This document shows positions 12,000 through 22,985 of a stretch of DNA of 64,000 bases, one piece after another (positions within the stretch are counted from its first letter, which is position 1; each line of letters starts with the position of its first letter). The stretch is from Cynocephalus volans (Eukaryota > Chordata > Mammalia > Dermoptera > Cynocephalidae). The stretch is taken from the NCBI RefSeq assembly GCF_027409185.1, contig NC_084462.1, positions 24,589,577 to 24,653,576 on the forward strand, in the 5' to 3' direction. The notes beneath the pieces were generated by a model that did no database searches, was not told where the DNA came from, and saw nothing but the letters and a program-made list of their open reading frames with translations. Made by a program: the position numbers and the translations under genes.

Positions 12000-13270
12000 C
12001 TATCAGTGGTTAGTGTTTCTTTCATTTTCTTCTGGGAAAGAGATTTCCATTCACCAAACCTAGTCCCCTCTGCCAGGGGTACCCAGGAGTCTTGCTTGCC
12101 TGCATCATGCCATCTGTCACCCTTAAGCCTGGTATCTGAGTCACCACCACCTTTATTTGAAAGGAGTATCTCATGTTGTGAAGATGAAGTTGTGTCTCTG
12201 GTTTAGCTCAACCATCTCCTCTCAGCCTTCTTATTCCATCCACTACCAACCCCCAATGTGGCATTCTAAGTGTCCCTTCTTCTCCTGTTCCCTCTCTCCA
12301 CAACTCCACCCCCACCATCTCCACACCAATTTTCCAGTTGAGAGTCAGGGGTGGCTGAGACCTTTCTTTGATGCTCCTGAGGGTCATAGAAGAATGAGAC
12401 GAGACCATCCCTCAGTGACTTCCCTCTGTAATTGGGCTGAGCTAGGGGTGAGAAGGGATTCAACCACAGAAACCATTGGGAAAGCAAGAAAATGTAGAAA
12501 GGCACAGAACAGGTATGGGTTGGCCAAAGGAGTGAGATACAGCACATTCTTTCCTAGGAAAACATAGTGTTTGCTATGACAAGGAGTCCTCTCCAGAGGA
12601 CCAGACTTTTTTGGTCTCATAGTCTGAGAAACACAAAATCACAAATATAGACCAGAGAAGTAGAAGAATCCAAAAGAGAAGAACACTGGAGAGGGGCCAC
12701 ATTCTTTGTGATGTGGGTTGTAGTGAATGGGAAAGGGAATCTAGGCACCTGGCCTATGGGATACTCACTTATACCCATCAATGGTCCCTTCTTATTCAGG
12801 CAAGTGTACTTCACAATAAAAGCACCCCTCTGACACATCTCAAATTCCAATCTATAGGAAGATGGCCCAAGATCTACCAAGCAAATTTATACTGGAATTA
12901 GAAGTTTGAGCTTCAGAGACATCATCTTCTACTCGGAAGGTTGGTAGTGCAGCTATGTCCAATGTCATGAGGCACAGGAATGACAAACCTGCTTTCCCCC
13001 TTTAATTGTCTTCTAAACTGACTATTTACCTCCTCTGTTAAATTGTAAACTCTTGGAGTGTTGCATTTTCTCTGGATCTAGCACAATGGATTGTGGAAAA
13101 TCCTCAGTGGGTGGCTTAGTGATAAAAATGTGGCCTCTAGGCAAAAGCCAACACAGAAGCCTTTGGCATGAGTGAAAGGAGCATAGATAGAGGGAACACT
13201 GTTCTAGGGGCAGAATTAGTAAGAGAGGAGTCCAGATTCACAGCTCATAAGTTAACAGGGATTCTGGCTT
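12000..13270. other. Intron upstream of NXPE copy A exon
   Basis: The first 500 bp or so is similar to 25910-26350 next to copy B (for example tcagtggttagtgtttcttt against tcagtggtttgtgtttcttc, and the ccaccatctccacac segment). 12985-13090 resembles an L2 fragment. No coding exon was found in the remainder. Confidence 0.6.
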
Positions 13271-13271
13271 T

Positions 13272-13670
13272 GATCACCATGGTACCCTGCATAATGGCCC
13301 TCGAAGATATCCGTGTCCTGATTTCTGTCCACTGTGAATATGTCACCCTATGTGACAAAAGGAACTCTGTATATGTGATTAAGTTAAGGGTCATATAAGG
13401 GGAAGATTATCCTAAATTATCCAGCTCAAAATGTAATCACAAGTGTCCTTATAAGAGGTAGGAATTTTACTACAGAAGGCAGAGATGATGCTATGATGGG
13501 AGCAGAGGGGCAGAGGCAGAGAGCCTTGAAGATCTGAAGATGCTCCACAGGAGTTTGGATCCTCATACTGGCCAGCCACCAAAAGAAGCAGCAGCTGCTA
13601 CACTGCTGGCTTTTGACATGGAGGAAGTGACCATGAGCCAATGGATGCAGGCAGCCTCTAGAAATTGAAA
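13272..13670. repeat. Ancient LTR-like repeat, family unsure
   Basis: Contains phrases found in a common old mammalian repeat (atatgtgattaagttaagg, gattatcctaaattatcc, aatcacaagtgtccttataag, gcaggcagcctctag). A SINE fragment at about 13550-13590 interrupts it. I cannot name the family without a repeat library. Confidence 0.5.
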
Positions 13671-15410
13671 GCGGGGGGGCTTCCAGTCAAGATGGTTGGA
13701 TAGACGGTCCCCAGCATCAGTCTCTCCCACAAAGTGACTAATTTACAACTATTAATAGTAATGACAGCCAAGCTGGGGCCACTAAGCTCAGGGGAAGAGG
13801 GGAAGACACCTATGGAGTGGATGATGGTCGGAGAAGCTATGAAGAGAGAAAGAAAAAACCTCCCGGCCACTTCCTGGTTGAGGCTGCTGAGCACACAGAG
13901 CAGGAGCTGGAAAAAGCCGCAGCTGTGCCCTTCAGATGAAGTTGTTTGCAGGCAGCAGGGGAGAAGAGGGCCTTGGTGCTCCCAGGCCATCAATAATTGG
14001 GTTCCTGTGGATCCACATTGGACTGAGGAGCCACAACAACTGAAAAACAGGAGCCACTCAGAGACTGGCAAGTCATCGCAAGGGACAGGAGCATGGCCCG
14101 TCCCATGGGAATTGTCTGGAACATAGGTGCTGGGGGAGATGGGCCCACCGGGAGAACACTGGGGCATAGCAAGGACAGCTGATCTGCCTCCCAATCAGCA
14201 TGGGACCACTCAGAGGACACCGGTCAGGAATATAGAATTGCATGGGGTGCGGTTTGATGAAAAGACTCAGGCCCAGACCAGTGTTTCTACACAAGTCAGG
14301 TGCACCGGATTTCACTAGACCCAGAAGTATCTATAAAGTCAACCATAAAAACTGGAGCTGCACAAAAAGCCTTCCCTAGGGAATCAGCAGCCAAGCAGCA
14401 ATTTAGCTCAACCACACAACTCAAGTACTGGTCCCCATGGGAAGTTCCCCCACTTCAGAAGTAAGCAAAGGACAACAAATTAGTTCTAACACAGAGTTAA
14501 AGTGGTGGGAACAGGAAATAACCCAACACAGAACTGAGAGATAGGACAAAGTACCCACGACCAGAGACAAAATTTGATATTAACTAGTAAAGGTCTCATT
14601 TCACCAAAGAACACCTATAACATGTAGAAGGTCTGGAAGTCCTCTGGGCTACCAAGCCAGAAAGTGGGGAGGGCTGGGGGCCTCAGCCATGCCCCCAACA
14701 CTTGCAACCAGGCCCGAGGGTGGTGGCCTCGGGCTTCGGTCACACTCCGACAACACAGGCAACCAGCCCAGTGATGACCACCAACCCACCACCGGAAGTG
14801 CCCCGGGCTCTCCCAAGCTAGGGTTGTAGGGCGCTGAGGGCCTCAGTCACAGCCCCCCCACACAAGCAACCAGCTCAGGGCCGACCACCCAGATGTCAGA
14901 AATGAAAAATGATACAACTACAGCTGAGGCAGATATGAAAAAGATGATACACTTGTGGAAATAAATTTCAAAATTTAAACAAAATAGACACATTTCTAGA
15001 AAACTGTGCCAAAGCTGACTCATGAGGAGACAGAAAACATCATTAGCGTACCGTTTTTGAAAAGGTTTCCTTTCTCACAAGAAAAACTATAGGCTCAGTT
15101 AGCTTCACCAGTGAGTGTTATCTAATATGTAACAAACAAATAATTTCAATCTTGCAAACATCTTTCCGAGACTAGAAAGAAAAGGGGGGGCGGGGCGGAA
15201 TTCCCAATTCCTTCTGCAAGGCTAGCGTCACCCTACTAAAATCTGACAGGACTACTATGAGAAAGGACAGTTACAGGCCAGTTTCACTTATGAATATAGA
15301 TGTACAAATTCTAAACAAAATGTTAGTAAACCAAATCTAACAATGTATAAAAAAGGTAGTCCATCACAGCGAGGTTGGGTTTATCTCAGATATGCAAGCT
15401 TGCTTTTAGA
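13671..15410 (+). repeat. Older L1: 5' UTR joined to a degenerate ORF2 piece
   Basis: Begins ggggggcttccagtcaagatggttgg, an L1-type 5' end with a YY1-like core. The 5' UTR runs to about 14895 and holds imperfect GC-rich repeats near 14690-14895 (ggcctcagccatgccccc, ggcctcagtcacagcccccc). 14900-15410 is degenerate ORF2 (cacttatgaatatagatg, agtccatcacagcgagg). ORF1 and the endonuclease part are missing between them. Confidence 0.65.
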
Positions 15411-15419
15411 GAAATAATT

Positions 15420-15905
15420 TGTGTTGTTCATAACTTCTATATTTATATGAATTTGGGGGGTCTCTTTAATTAGTAATTAAGAGAAGTGTGTTGAAAACTC
15501 CCCACTACGATAGTACACTTGCAGATTTTTTCTTTTAGTTCCAACAATTTTTTGCTTAAGTTTAGAGACTATTTTATTAAATGCATTCTTGTTTAGAATT
15601 GTAACATATTCTCAGTGAGTTGAATTTTTAATATTATATGGTGATCCACACTATTTCTAATGATGATCTTTGTCTTAAAGTCTATTTTTTTTCCTTTATT
15701 ATTATAATTAAGCCAGCTTTCTTTGGTTAGAATTTGCCTCACATATTTTTCTTCTATTTTTAATTTTCAATGTTCTTCTCCAGTCCTTGACCATGTGAAT
15801 ATATGATTTCCATAGAGGTATAACAATAGGCCATTTATAGTTTTTTATTCTGCTTAAATTTTTTTTCTTACCATTTTAGACAAAGCTAACCTTTTCCTTA
15901 AAATA
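15420..15905 (-). repeat. Old L1 endonuclease-region fragment, minus strand
   Basis: Contains gttgaaaactccccactacg, gatctttgtcttaaagtc and ccatagaggtataacaatag-type text as in the minus strand of L1 ORF2. It lies against the plus-strand fragment ending at 15410, so the two are convergent pieces. Confidence 0.5.
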
Positions 15906-17420
15906 TCCTTCAAGGTTCAGCTCAATAGAGATTAGTTAGAAACAACCTAACTGTCAAAGAAATGATGATTACATCATAAATAATGGTAGTTACAAACCAA
16001 TATAAATGAAAGCTTTGGGTCATCCTACCAGGTAAGTCACCAAGAATTGCAGAGGCGATAGCTAGAGGTGAGGGGAACGTAGAATAAACAGAGAAAGAGG
16101 GAGAGGATGACTACCAGTTGCCGCCCTCAGACCCACTGCAGCAAGAGGGGCTGCGGGTCATCGCACTGACCTCCCTCCTGTGAGTCTCCTCTCATGAAGG
16201 AAAGCCCCTGGGAACCACAGAGGAGTTGCTCCCTGACCTCGTATGAAAATGTAGCTCTGTGCAGTACGAAGGGGTAGACTGCGGCAGCCATGAGAGTGCA
16301 TTTTGCAAACCTCTAACAACAGGGACTGTAACTGACTGAGGCACCCACTGCTAGTCAAATCCTGCACACTGAAGCGCTTTTCCCATGGGATGCTCCCAGC
16401 TGATGACAGGGCACAGCAGAAATACTAAAGCTGGCCCATCCCTGGGAGATGCAGGACTGCCCTGATGGTCACCTTTGATTCAAGGACTTCCCAACAGTCC
16501 TGCCCAACTTTCCTTAGACTGGACAGTGTCCTAGCATGCTCCTTCCCATGCTCCTTTACTCAAGGTCAGCCTTGCATCAAGGCTGACAGCTGTCCCAGCC
16601 TCACCTGCTACCTCCACATTATCTCTCACAGGTGTTTCTTCTGCAATAATGTTTGCATTTCTAATCCTGTCTCAGCACCTACTTCTTGGAAGACCTGCAC
16701 TGAACAACGGGCATAGCAAAATCCTCCTAAATGTCCATTAGGACATTGGAATAATCCCATCACATATATCTGAAGTGAAAAAGAAAAAAGAAAAGGGAAG
16801 GGGGATAGAAAAAAATTTTGCTACTGAAAAATTATTGGGAATATATATGCTTAAACCATGATTATCTCCCAGTCATGGGATTCTAGGTGATTTTTATTTT
16901 CTTTATTCATGTTTTTTGGTGATTTTTCAAATTTTCTTCAAAAAGCATGCATTACTTTTTACAATTAGCAGAAACAGTTCATTTCACAAACCACTACATA
17001 AGACTCCTTATAAATGTACATTCAGGCTTTCCACGAGGGTAGCCTTGATAAGCTGAATCGGAACCCATCTCATATTTTTGCAAGGCTCACTGACACCTTA
17101 AATGGAGAAGAGGGCACATAAAATGACAATCTTCATACGTACTGATCGTGGATGTTGCTGTCTCTGTCCCCTCCCTCATCCCTCAGCACTGCTTTTACAT
17201 GTGGGAACTAAAACTCTGGAGATGAACTGGGCCACTTCCGTGTTTCCCTCCTTTTTCTTCTCCTGCCATTGCCCAAGTCCCAATTCTTGCTGGTCAATTT
17301 TATGAACTGTACAGTTGCTGGAGGTAAGAGAAAAGATACTGACAGCTGAGGGGGGAAGGATTCCTGGCTTGATGGTCACACTAGTTTCCCCATCACCCAT
17401 CCCAGGACCCTCGGGAGCAC
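15906..17420. other. Interval between NXPE copies A and B
   Basis: No exon with a signal anchor or other recognisable coding content. It includes a purine run at 16772-16815. Copy A's 5' exon would be expected near here if it were still present. Confidence 0.5.
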
Positions 17421-17953
17421 TCAGGTGGGGCAGATGAAGGAGAGGAGTAAGTCCACCTCATTGCCGACGATGAGTGGCCCCGGGTGGATATTGTCTGGCG
17501 GGGCCAGGCTGGAGGTCATTTCCCAGGCATCCACAAGTTCCACACGGAGGTCAGCGAAGGCAGTTCGCAGGAGCCAATTCAACTGGAGGGTGAACCCATC
17601 ACTCCCATACACAGACTTGTAGCCGGTGTAGGCCAGTTTGATGACCACAAGAGTGCTGGGTTCCCGGGCCAGCAGGGCGGCCACGGCCACCCAGATCCCT
17701 GTCAGTCATCACACAAAAATGGATGGAGGGAAGGTGGTGAAGTGAGCTCCCAGGCCCAGCACCACCATGGTGTGGGGGCCCCCGGCCAGGCCCCCCAGCT
17801 GCCAGGCCACAGAGTGCAGGGAGGCCACTGGTGTGTGGAGCGAGCGCAGGGGCCAGCCGTGGGCTCGCCAGTGCAGCACTATGCCCCGAGAGGTCTCCAC
17901 CACCATCAGGGGCCCCGTCTGGTATGTGACATGTAGATCCACTGGCTTCAGGG
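17421..17953 (-). pseudogene. NXPE copy B terminal PC-esterase exon with tandem TGA stops
   Basis: The acceptor ctctgcacag precedes 17953 and the family stop TGA is at 17423-17421. The exon is 533 bp, the same length as copy C (56019-56551), and close to it in sequence. Reading in the phase left by the upstream exon gives S-L-K-P-V-D-L-H-V-T-Y-Q, then VVLGLGAHFTTFPPSIFV, followed by TGA TGA at 17711-17706 where copy C has CGA CGA (Arg-Arg). Both changes are C to T at CpG sites. The later part, with DAWEMTSS and the final Asp/His region, remains open. Confidence 0.87.
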
Positions 17954-19053
17954 CTGTGCAGAGTGTGAGGGTGGTCAGGGGTTAACATAGGGCTGTACTT
18001 TTCATTTAAAACTACAAAGGATCTAGGTTCTCTTTTCTCTTAGCACACAAGTATCCTACGACCACCTGGTTTTGCTGTTCCTAATGTGTGATATTACCAG
18101 TCACCTCTTAGTTCCCAAATGTGAAGGCTTACTCTCAGTCCCCAGACACTTGAGCAGGAGGGTAGACAACATCACACAGGCCTCCAGGTCTCCAGGTGGG
18201 GCAGCTGGTGTTTTCAGATAGCTCGTGTAAACAAACAGCAGCCCACTTCCAGACTATTTCATGCCAAGAGGCCTGATAAGGCTGCTTTCATGCTTGTGGG
18301 TAAGAGGGTAGAGCAATGGGGGCTCAGGGGGGTTCCCTTCATGAGAACACAGACCCGTGTGGACCCTACACACCTCTCTGTGGGGTGATGGAAGACAGGT
18401 GGTGGAGGGGGTGGGTGCTCATGTTCTCTTTTCTTGCTCATCCTTGGCTCTCATGTTACCCTTTTTCCGCAGTAAGGCATATTCCTTCATTCACGTTATG
18501 TTGCATTGTGGAATTTGTCCTAAACCCTAGTGAAAGGTGAAGACTCAGATAAGACTCAGCTTGCATAACAGTCTGACCTCTTTTAACTTTTATCCCCAAA
18601 GAAGTAAATACCAAAACTCTGTCTGAAGCACTGACATCTCACTTCAACTCCTATCTTGTGTCTTCAAATGCCTCATCCACTCGTTTCCCTAGAGGTCCCC
18701 TCCCACCTCTTTAACCCAGTGTGAAGGGCTATGAAATAAATACACCGTCTCCTCCTACTCCTGCCCCCTGGCTGCCAATCCAGGCACCCCATTAACCTCC
18801 ATTTGCAATTCATTTTGTGGTTATCTAGAGTTATTCGGTCATTTCCATTCATTCTAGAACCAATCACTCAGCAAGTACTGTCAAGTCCTCCAGCATCCTT
18901 CCTTTACTGCTGACACTATATTTCTTTACCAGTTCAGCCTCTCCCTGCCTCACATGTGGACTGTACAGCTGTGTTATGACTGGGCTTTGCCCTCTCTTTT
19001 TTCAGTCCCATCGGTCTAACGAACTGAAAACTCTGCTTAAAAACATCCAGTGT

Positions 19054-19167
19054 ATGGCTGGCCCGTGGCTCAGTTGGGAGAGTGTGGTGCTGATAACACC
19101 AAGTCAAGGGTTAAGATCCTCTTACCAGTCATCTTTTAAAAACAAACAAACAAACAAACAAACAAAG
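19054..19167 (+). repeat. tRNA-derived SINE with a 15-bp target duplication
   Basis: Reads ggctggcccgtggctcag, gagtgtggtgctgataacac, then a cttttaaaaacaaacaaac tail. Perfect duplication aaaaacatccagtgt at 19039-19053 and 19168-19182. It lies in the intron of NXPE copy B between the GDS exon and the terminal exon. The clean duplication suggests a recent insertion. Confidence 0.88.
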
Positions 19168-19518
19168 AAAAACATCCAGTGTCTCCCAATTGTCACAACA
19201 CAAACCCCTAAATCCTGGATTCTCTACAATTCTCTTCTTAAATTCCAACTCTGTTCCTCCAGTACCCCTCAGCAAGTCCTCAGTTCCAGACAAGCTTGTG
19301 CATATACCTGCTCTCCTGTAATGTGGAGATTATGCATAATCAAGTCACCCTGTTTCTCAGCCCTTCCCCTGCCCCAAAGCAGGCGTCCTGTCCTTTCACA
19401 TCACTCTACTGAAACCCAGGCATTTTGCACCATTGACATGATGTTTCCTGCCTTCTCACAGCCCTCTTACTCCTCTTGTTCTTTTCAGTGTCCTACTCCC
19501 TCCCCCATGGCTACTCAC

Positions 19519-19660
19519 AGGGCACGGTGTCACACAGATATTCCCAGCACTGCCGGAATGTGGAGCCCCCCATCATGTGGACGATGTGGCCGTCCAAGAT
19601 GCTGTCAGCAGTGGGAAGGAGTGGCAGGCGCAGGCCAGCGGAAGCCAGAGGGCTTTGGGG
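19519..19660 (-). pseudogene. NXPE copy B GDS exon, frameshifted and with mutated motif
   Basis: Bounded by acceptor gggatcccag and donor GTGAGTAG. It is 142 bp against 174 bp in copy A. The missing 32 bp lies mainly in the Ser/Cys-rich part before GHIVHMMG and is not a multiple of three. The catalytic block reads M-M-G-G-S-T-F-R-Q-C-W: the Asp of GDS is now Gly (GAT to GGC) and a conserved Trp is Cys. The Ser remains. Confidence 0.8.
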
Positions 19661-19791
19661 CTGGGATCCCAGGGTAGCGTGGCTGTTCAGGGGACAGAAC
19701 TGTAAGCAAAACGATAAGCAGGTACAGAAGAGGCTAAAGCTGTGAGCGTGAAGTAAGTGCTGCCCTTTCTGCAAGCCCCAGTGCCACTTGC

Positions 19792-19865
19792 CCAGACTCT
19801 CTCTCCTCTCCCTGGCCATGATGATTGGAGAAATACACCGAGGGAGGACGTTGTCTGTCACATTC
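19792..19865 (-). pseudogene. NXPE copy B linker exon (74 bp) with a GC donor
   Basis: Similar to the 80-bp exon of copy A, with a 6-bp in-frame shortening. Acceptor ttctttag is intact. The donor position reads CTGG|GCAAGT where copy A has CTGG|GTGAGT. GG|GCAAGT is close to the consensus of functional GC-AG introns, so splicing may have persisted, or the site may simply be mutated. The exon reads W-N-V-T-D-N-V-L-P-R-C-I-S-P-I without a stop. Confidence 0.7.
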
Positions 19866-19944
19866 CTAAAGAAAAACCAACTGGCAGGAAGGGGAGCCCT
19901 TAATGGAAGTGTGTGAGGGGAGGAATCCTGAGCTAAGGCAAAGG

Positions 19945-19972
19945 CGGGAGTGGGGTGGGGGGGGGGGTGGAT
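19945..19972 (+). repeat. G-rich simple tract
   Basis: A run of 12 or more G with flanking ggagtggggt lies in a copy B intron, close to the acceptor side of the linker exon. It could form a G-quadruplex on the non-template strand of the gene. Confidence 0.7.
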
Positions 19973-20683
19973 TCTTGAAGGAAAGACGTTCTCAGAGTCA
20001 AGGGCTTTTGCGCCAGCATCAGGCTCCTGGGAGGTAGTGAGGGCTTAGAAGGAGGAGACAGGTTGGAAACAAGTTTAGGGATCCAGGTTCTTTGAATTTC
20101 CTTGTCACAGGGATTTCATCTCTGCAGAAAGCAGATTTGCTTTAAAATGTACCCAGGATTTTGGTTTTATTTAGGTGTGGTGAGGCCAACAGATCAGGGG
20201 GAGATTCCCATTGAAGAAATAGTTTGTTACTTGTGTTCCCAAGGTGAAGGGGCACAGCATGTCACGCAGGCCACCCAGGGAAGCACGGGGGTCAGTCAGG
20301 AGGTGGACGGAGTGAGGGAAAAGCATGGGCTAAAGGATCTACTGTGGTTTTCACAGGAAGGAATGGGCAAGGCGGGTAAGTCACTGAGCAGGTTTAAGAT
20401 GGGCTAATTTGAATAATTTGGGTGGGCTCTGGGCTATAGAGATGGTCGTCCGTTGTCTGGCATCCGGCCATGGGGTGATTTAGGGCTGGGAATGGTATAC
20501 GGGGCTGCAGGAACCTGACAAAAGGAGGCGGTATGGTCTCAGAATTGAGTGGTTTGCATGTCAAAGGCATCCTCACAGGCATGCTGTTTACTATCTCTAG
20601 TGGTTAGCTGACCCTGACAGGGGCAGTCCCTCCCTGGATCCACAAGGCTCTAGGATAATAAAGCATCATAAAATTCAGAAAAC

Positions 20684-21360
20684 AGGCTGGCGAAGGGCTT
20701 CGGTGCCCTGCCTGGGGGCCCGGGGCATGGAGTTGGAGACCAGACCACCCCTACAACCAGGCAAACCGCCAGTGCCAAGGAGCATACCAGAAACATCACC
20801 TCCGTGTGGATCGCCCACCACAGCCACCACAGTAACCACGGCTGCCACGTAAGTGGCTAGATGACACAACCACCACACAGATGGTCCACCAGCCACTGGA
20901 GTGCCCTGACACAAGGAGAGTCACCAGCAGAGACCAAAGAAAAGAAGAGGATGTCTCTCTCCACAAAGCCCATTCCAGAGTGACAGCAGAAGCATCTGCT
21001 CTATGATAATATTGGGGGACATGAACACACCTCTCAGCATTGGACAGATCATCTAGGCAGCAAATCAACAGAGTAACCATTACTCTTTCAGAAGGAGAGA
21101 AGAAATCTAGGGTTATCAGTGGGGGGGGGAGATTGGACAAGGGGCATAGAGAATAAGTACAACTTGTAACAAAATACATACTAGTAATATTGATTTGATC
21201 AATGTATGTCAATTGAATCCCCAGAATATGTATAATCAATTATGATTCAATAAAAACAAAGAAAGAAAACAGGCTGGCCGGTTAGAATACAGTGCTGATA
21301 ACACCAAGTCAAGAGTTCGGATTCCCGTACTGGCCAGCCGCCAAATAAAACACAGAAAAT
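20684..21360 (+). repeat. tRNA-Ile-like SINE split by the chimeric element
   Basis: The first bases (aggctggc, 20684-20691) lie left of the insertion. The body resumes at 21279 as cggttagaatac, gctgataacaccaagtc, gttcggattcccgtactgg, ccagccgcc and an A-rich tail. The sequence resembles a tRNA-Ile A box and B box but would not fold as a working tRNA. Confidence 0.75.
20692..21263 (+). mobile_element. 572-bp chimeric L1-derived element inside a SINE
   Basis: Flanked by a 15-bp perfect repeat (agaaaacaggctggc) at 20677-20691 and 21264-21278. The flanking SINE reads through as one unit if the element and one repeat are removed. The 5' part (to about 20940) is GC-rich and resembles the L1 5' UTR type at 14.6-14.9 kb. 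The middle (about 21009-21070) matches the L1 endonuclease region around 38385 of copy 1, and the 3' part is an AT-rich tail ending ttcaataaaaacaaagaaa. A short retroposed unit with L1 parts joined this way is either an internally deleted or spliced L1 copy or a non-autonomous family. Confidence 0.75.
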
Positions 21361-21930
21361 ACAAAACACAATTAGTGCACGAAGATGTTTGGAGCCTTTT
21401 ATAAGAAGAATTAACTCTCCTCCTGGTCTCACAAGCCCCACCTGGCAGATCCCCGCTTCCATTCTCCCCGAAATGGCGGAATCTGACGTCAGTTCTCTGC
21501 ACCAAGCGTCAGCCTTCGGCCCAGCTGGACGCTCCGCCCTCCCTGAGACTCGCGCTTCCCCTGGCTTCCGGGACGCCTCAGTGTCCTGGTGGCTCCTTTC
21601 CTGACTCCTCCCCTTCTCCTCAGCCTCTCTCGGTTGGAGTGTGCGCTTCAGTCCTTGCTCCTCTTTTCTAATTACGCTCTCAGCCTCCTGATTTAGTCTC
21701 AGCCTAGACTTCTCAGCCCAGCTCCAGGTTTGTGGACCTAACTGTGCACTCAGCACCTCTGCTCCGTGTCTCATGCACACGAGCGGACCTGGACTCCCAG
21801 TCTCCACCCTCGCCTGCCTCACACGTGGCTTTCACCATTTCAGCTGATGGCACCAACTCCTTCCAACGTCCTTCCAGGGGAGCAGGCTCAAACCCATCTG
21901 TGATTTTCTTTTTTTTTTTTTTTCGGCACA
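21360..21930. other. GC- and CpG-rich unexplained block
   Basis: Richer in CpG than nearby introns (gacgctccgccctccctgag, gcttccgggacgcctc). It ends in a T-rich run at 21908-21924. A 191-codon open frame on the minus strand crosses it and runs into the SINE; it has no recognisable domain and I do not call it a gene. An old promoter or an unnamed repeat is possible. Confidence 0.4.
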
Positions 21931-22109
21931 TTCCACATTCTCTCTCTGAGGAAATCCTCTGGGCGCTGCCTTCAGAATATGTCCAGAAATGAATCCCTTT
22001 ACTGCGACCTTTACTACTATAACCTAAGTCCAGGGCCTGATCACCAAGAGCCTCCTACCTTTCAGTCTCCCTGTTCCTCCCTTAGCCTTCTGCAGTCCAT
22101 CCTCATTTT

Positions 22110-22400
22110 TTCCCCATTTTAAAAATTGTGGTAAAATACCCATACATAAAATGTATCATCTTAACCGTTTTTAAGGGTACAGTTCCTGGTATTCAGCACA
22201 TTCGCAGTGCTCAGCAACCATCACCACCACCTGTCTCCAGAATTCTCCTCATCTTGCAAAACTGAAACTGTGCCCATTAAAAACTAAATCTTCATCCCTC
22301 CCTCACCCCAGCCCCTGGCAACCACCACTCTACTTTCCGTCTTTGTGATTTTGACTACTCCAGATACCTTATATAAGTACAACCATACAGGACAGTCGAC
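22110..22400 (-). repeat. Old L1 3' UTR fragment, minus strand
   Basis: Contains aatgtatcatcttaaccg, caaccatcaccaccacctg, ccagcccctggcaaccacc and tatataagtacaaccatacag, characteristic text of an old L1 3' UTR in reverse. Confidence 0.7.
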
Positions 22401-22439
22401 TCTAACTACAGAAGTCTGAGAGGCCCTTTTGAAATGTAA

Positions 22440-22985
22440 CTCATACTATGGCTCTCCTCTGCTCAAAACCTGCAATGACTCCCCTGTCACTTAGAGCAAA
22501 AACCGACATACAGAGCCCTTGCTGGTCACGCTGTGCCCTCCTCTTAACCTTCCTGGTCTTTTCATCTACCGTTTTCATCTACCATTTGGCTTCCCTGCTG
22601 CTCCTCAGATGCACCAGGCCTGCTCCTGCATCCTCTCCACCCAGAATGCTCTTCCCCCAAGTATCTCCTTGGCCAACTCTCTCACCTCCTTGCTCTCATC
22701 TCATTCCTCAAATGTTGTCTTCTTAATAACATCTACCCCAATTCCCTATTGAACATTGCAACTTGCCCCCACCACACTCACTCCTAATCTTCCCTCCTCT
22801 ATATTTTAAAATTTCCATGTCACATATTTCTCTCTAACATCATGCATAATTTACTTATTGTTATGTGCATTGCTTACTGTCCCTTCCTCCTGTCACATGT
22901 AACTGAACAAGAGCAGGTTCTTCAACTGGTTGCTCTATAGAGCAGGGACACACAGCAGGTGCTCACTATGCATTTGCTGAATGTC
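22440..22985 (+). repeat. LINE-2 3' part
   Basis: Contains ctcctctgctcaaaacctgc, cagaatgctcttcccccaag, cttggccaactctctcacc, gcagggacacacagcaggtg and ctatgcatttgctgaatg, matching the order of the L2 3' end. It lies in the intron of NXPE copy B. Confidence 0.8.

Noticed and set aside
11315-12013. Several plus-strand open frames over the NXPE copy A exon
   Set aside because: Antisense shadows of the 755-bp neurexophilin exon, with no recognisable domains.
13658-14194. 178-codon minus-strand open frame
   Set aside because: It lies antisense to an L1 5' UTR and has no similarity to a known protein.
17484-17936. 150-codon plus-strand open frame, and a similar one at 56082-56534
   Set aside because: These are antisense shadows of the NXPE terminal exons. 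The minus strand has the family motifs, splice sites and stop codon.
19054-19130. Possible tRNA-Ile gene
   Set aside because: It has A-box and B-box resemblance but diverged stems and an A-rich tail with target duplication, so it is a SINE. The same holds for the other tRNA-like hits.
21247-21822. 191-codon minus-strand open frame
   Set aside because: It runs across a SINE into the CpG-rich block and has no domain, splice context or start signal that I can support.
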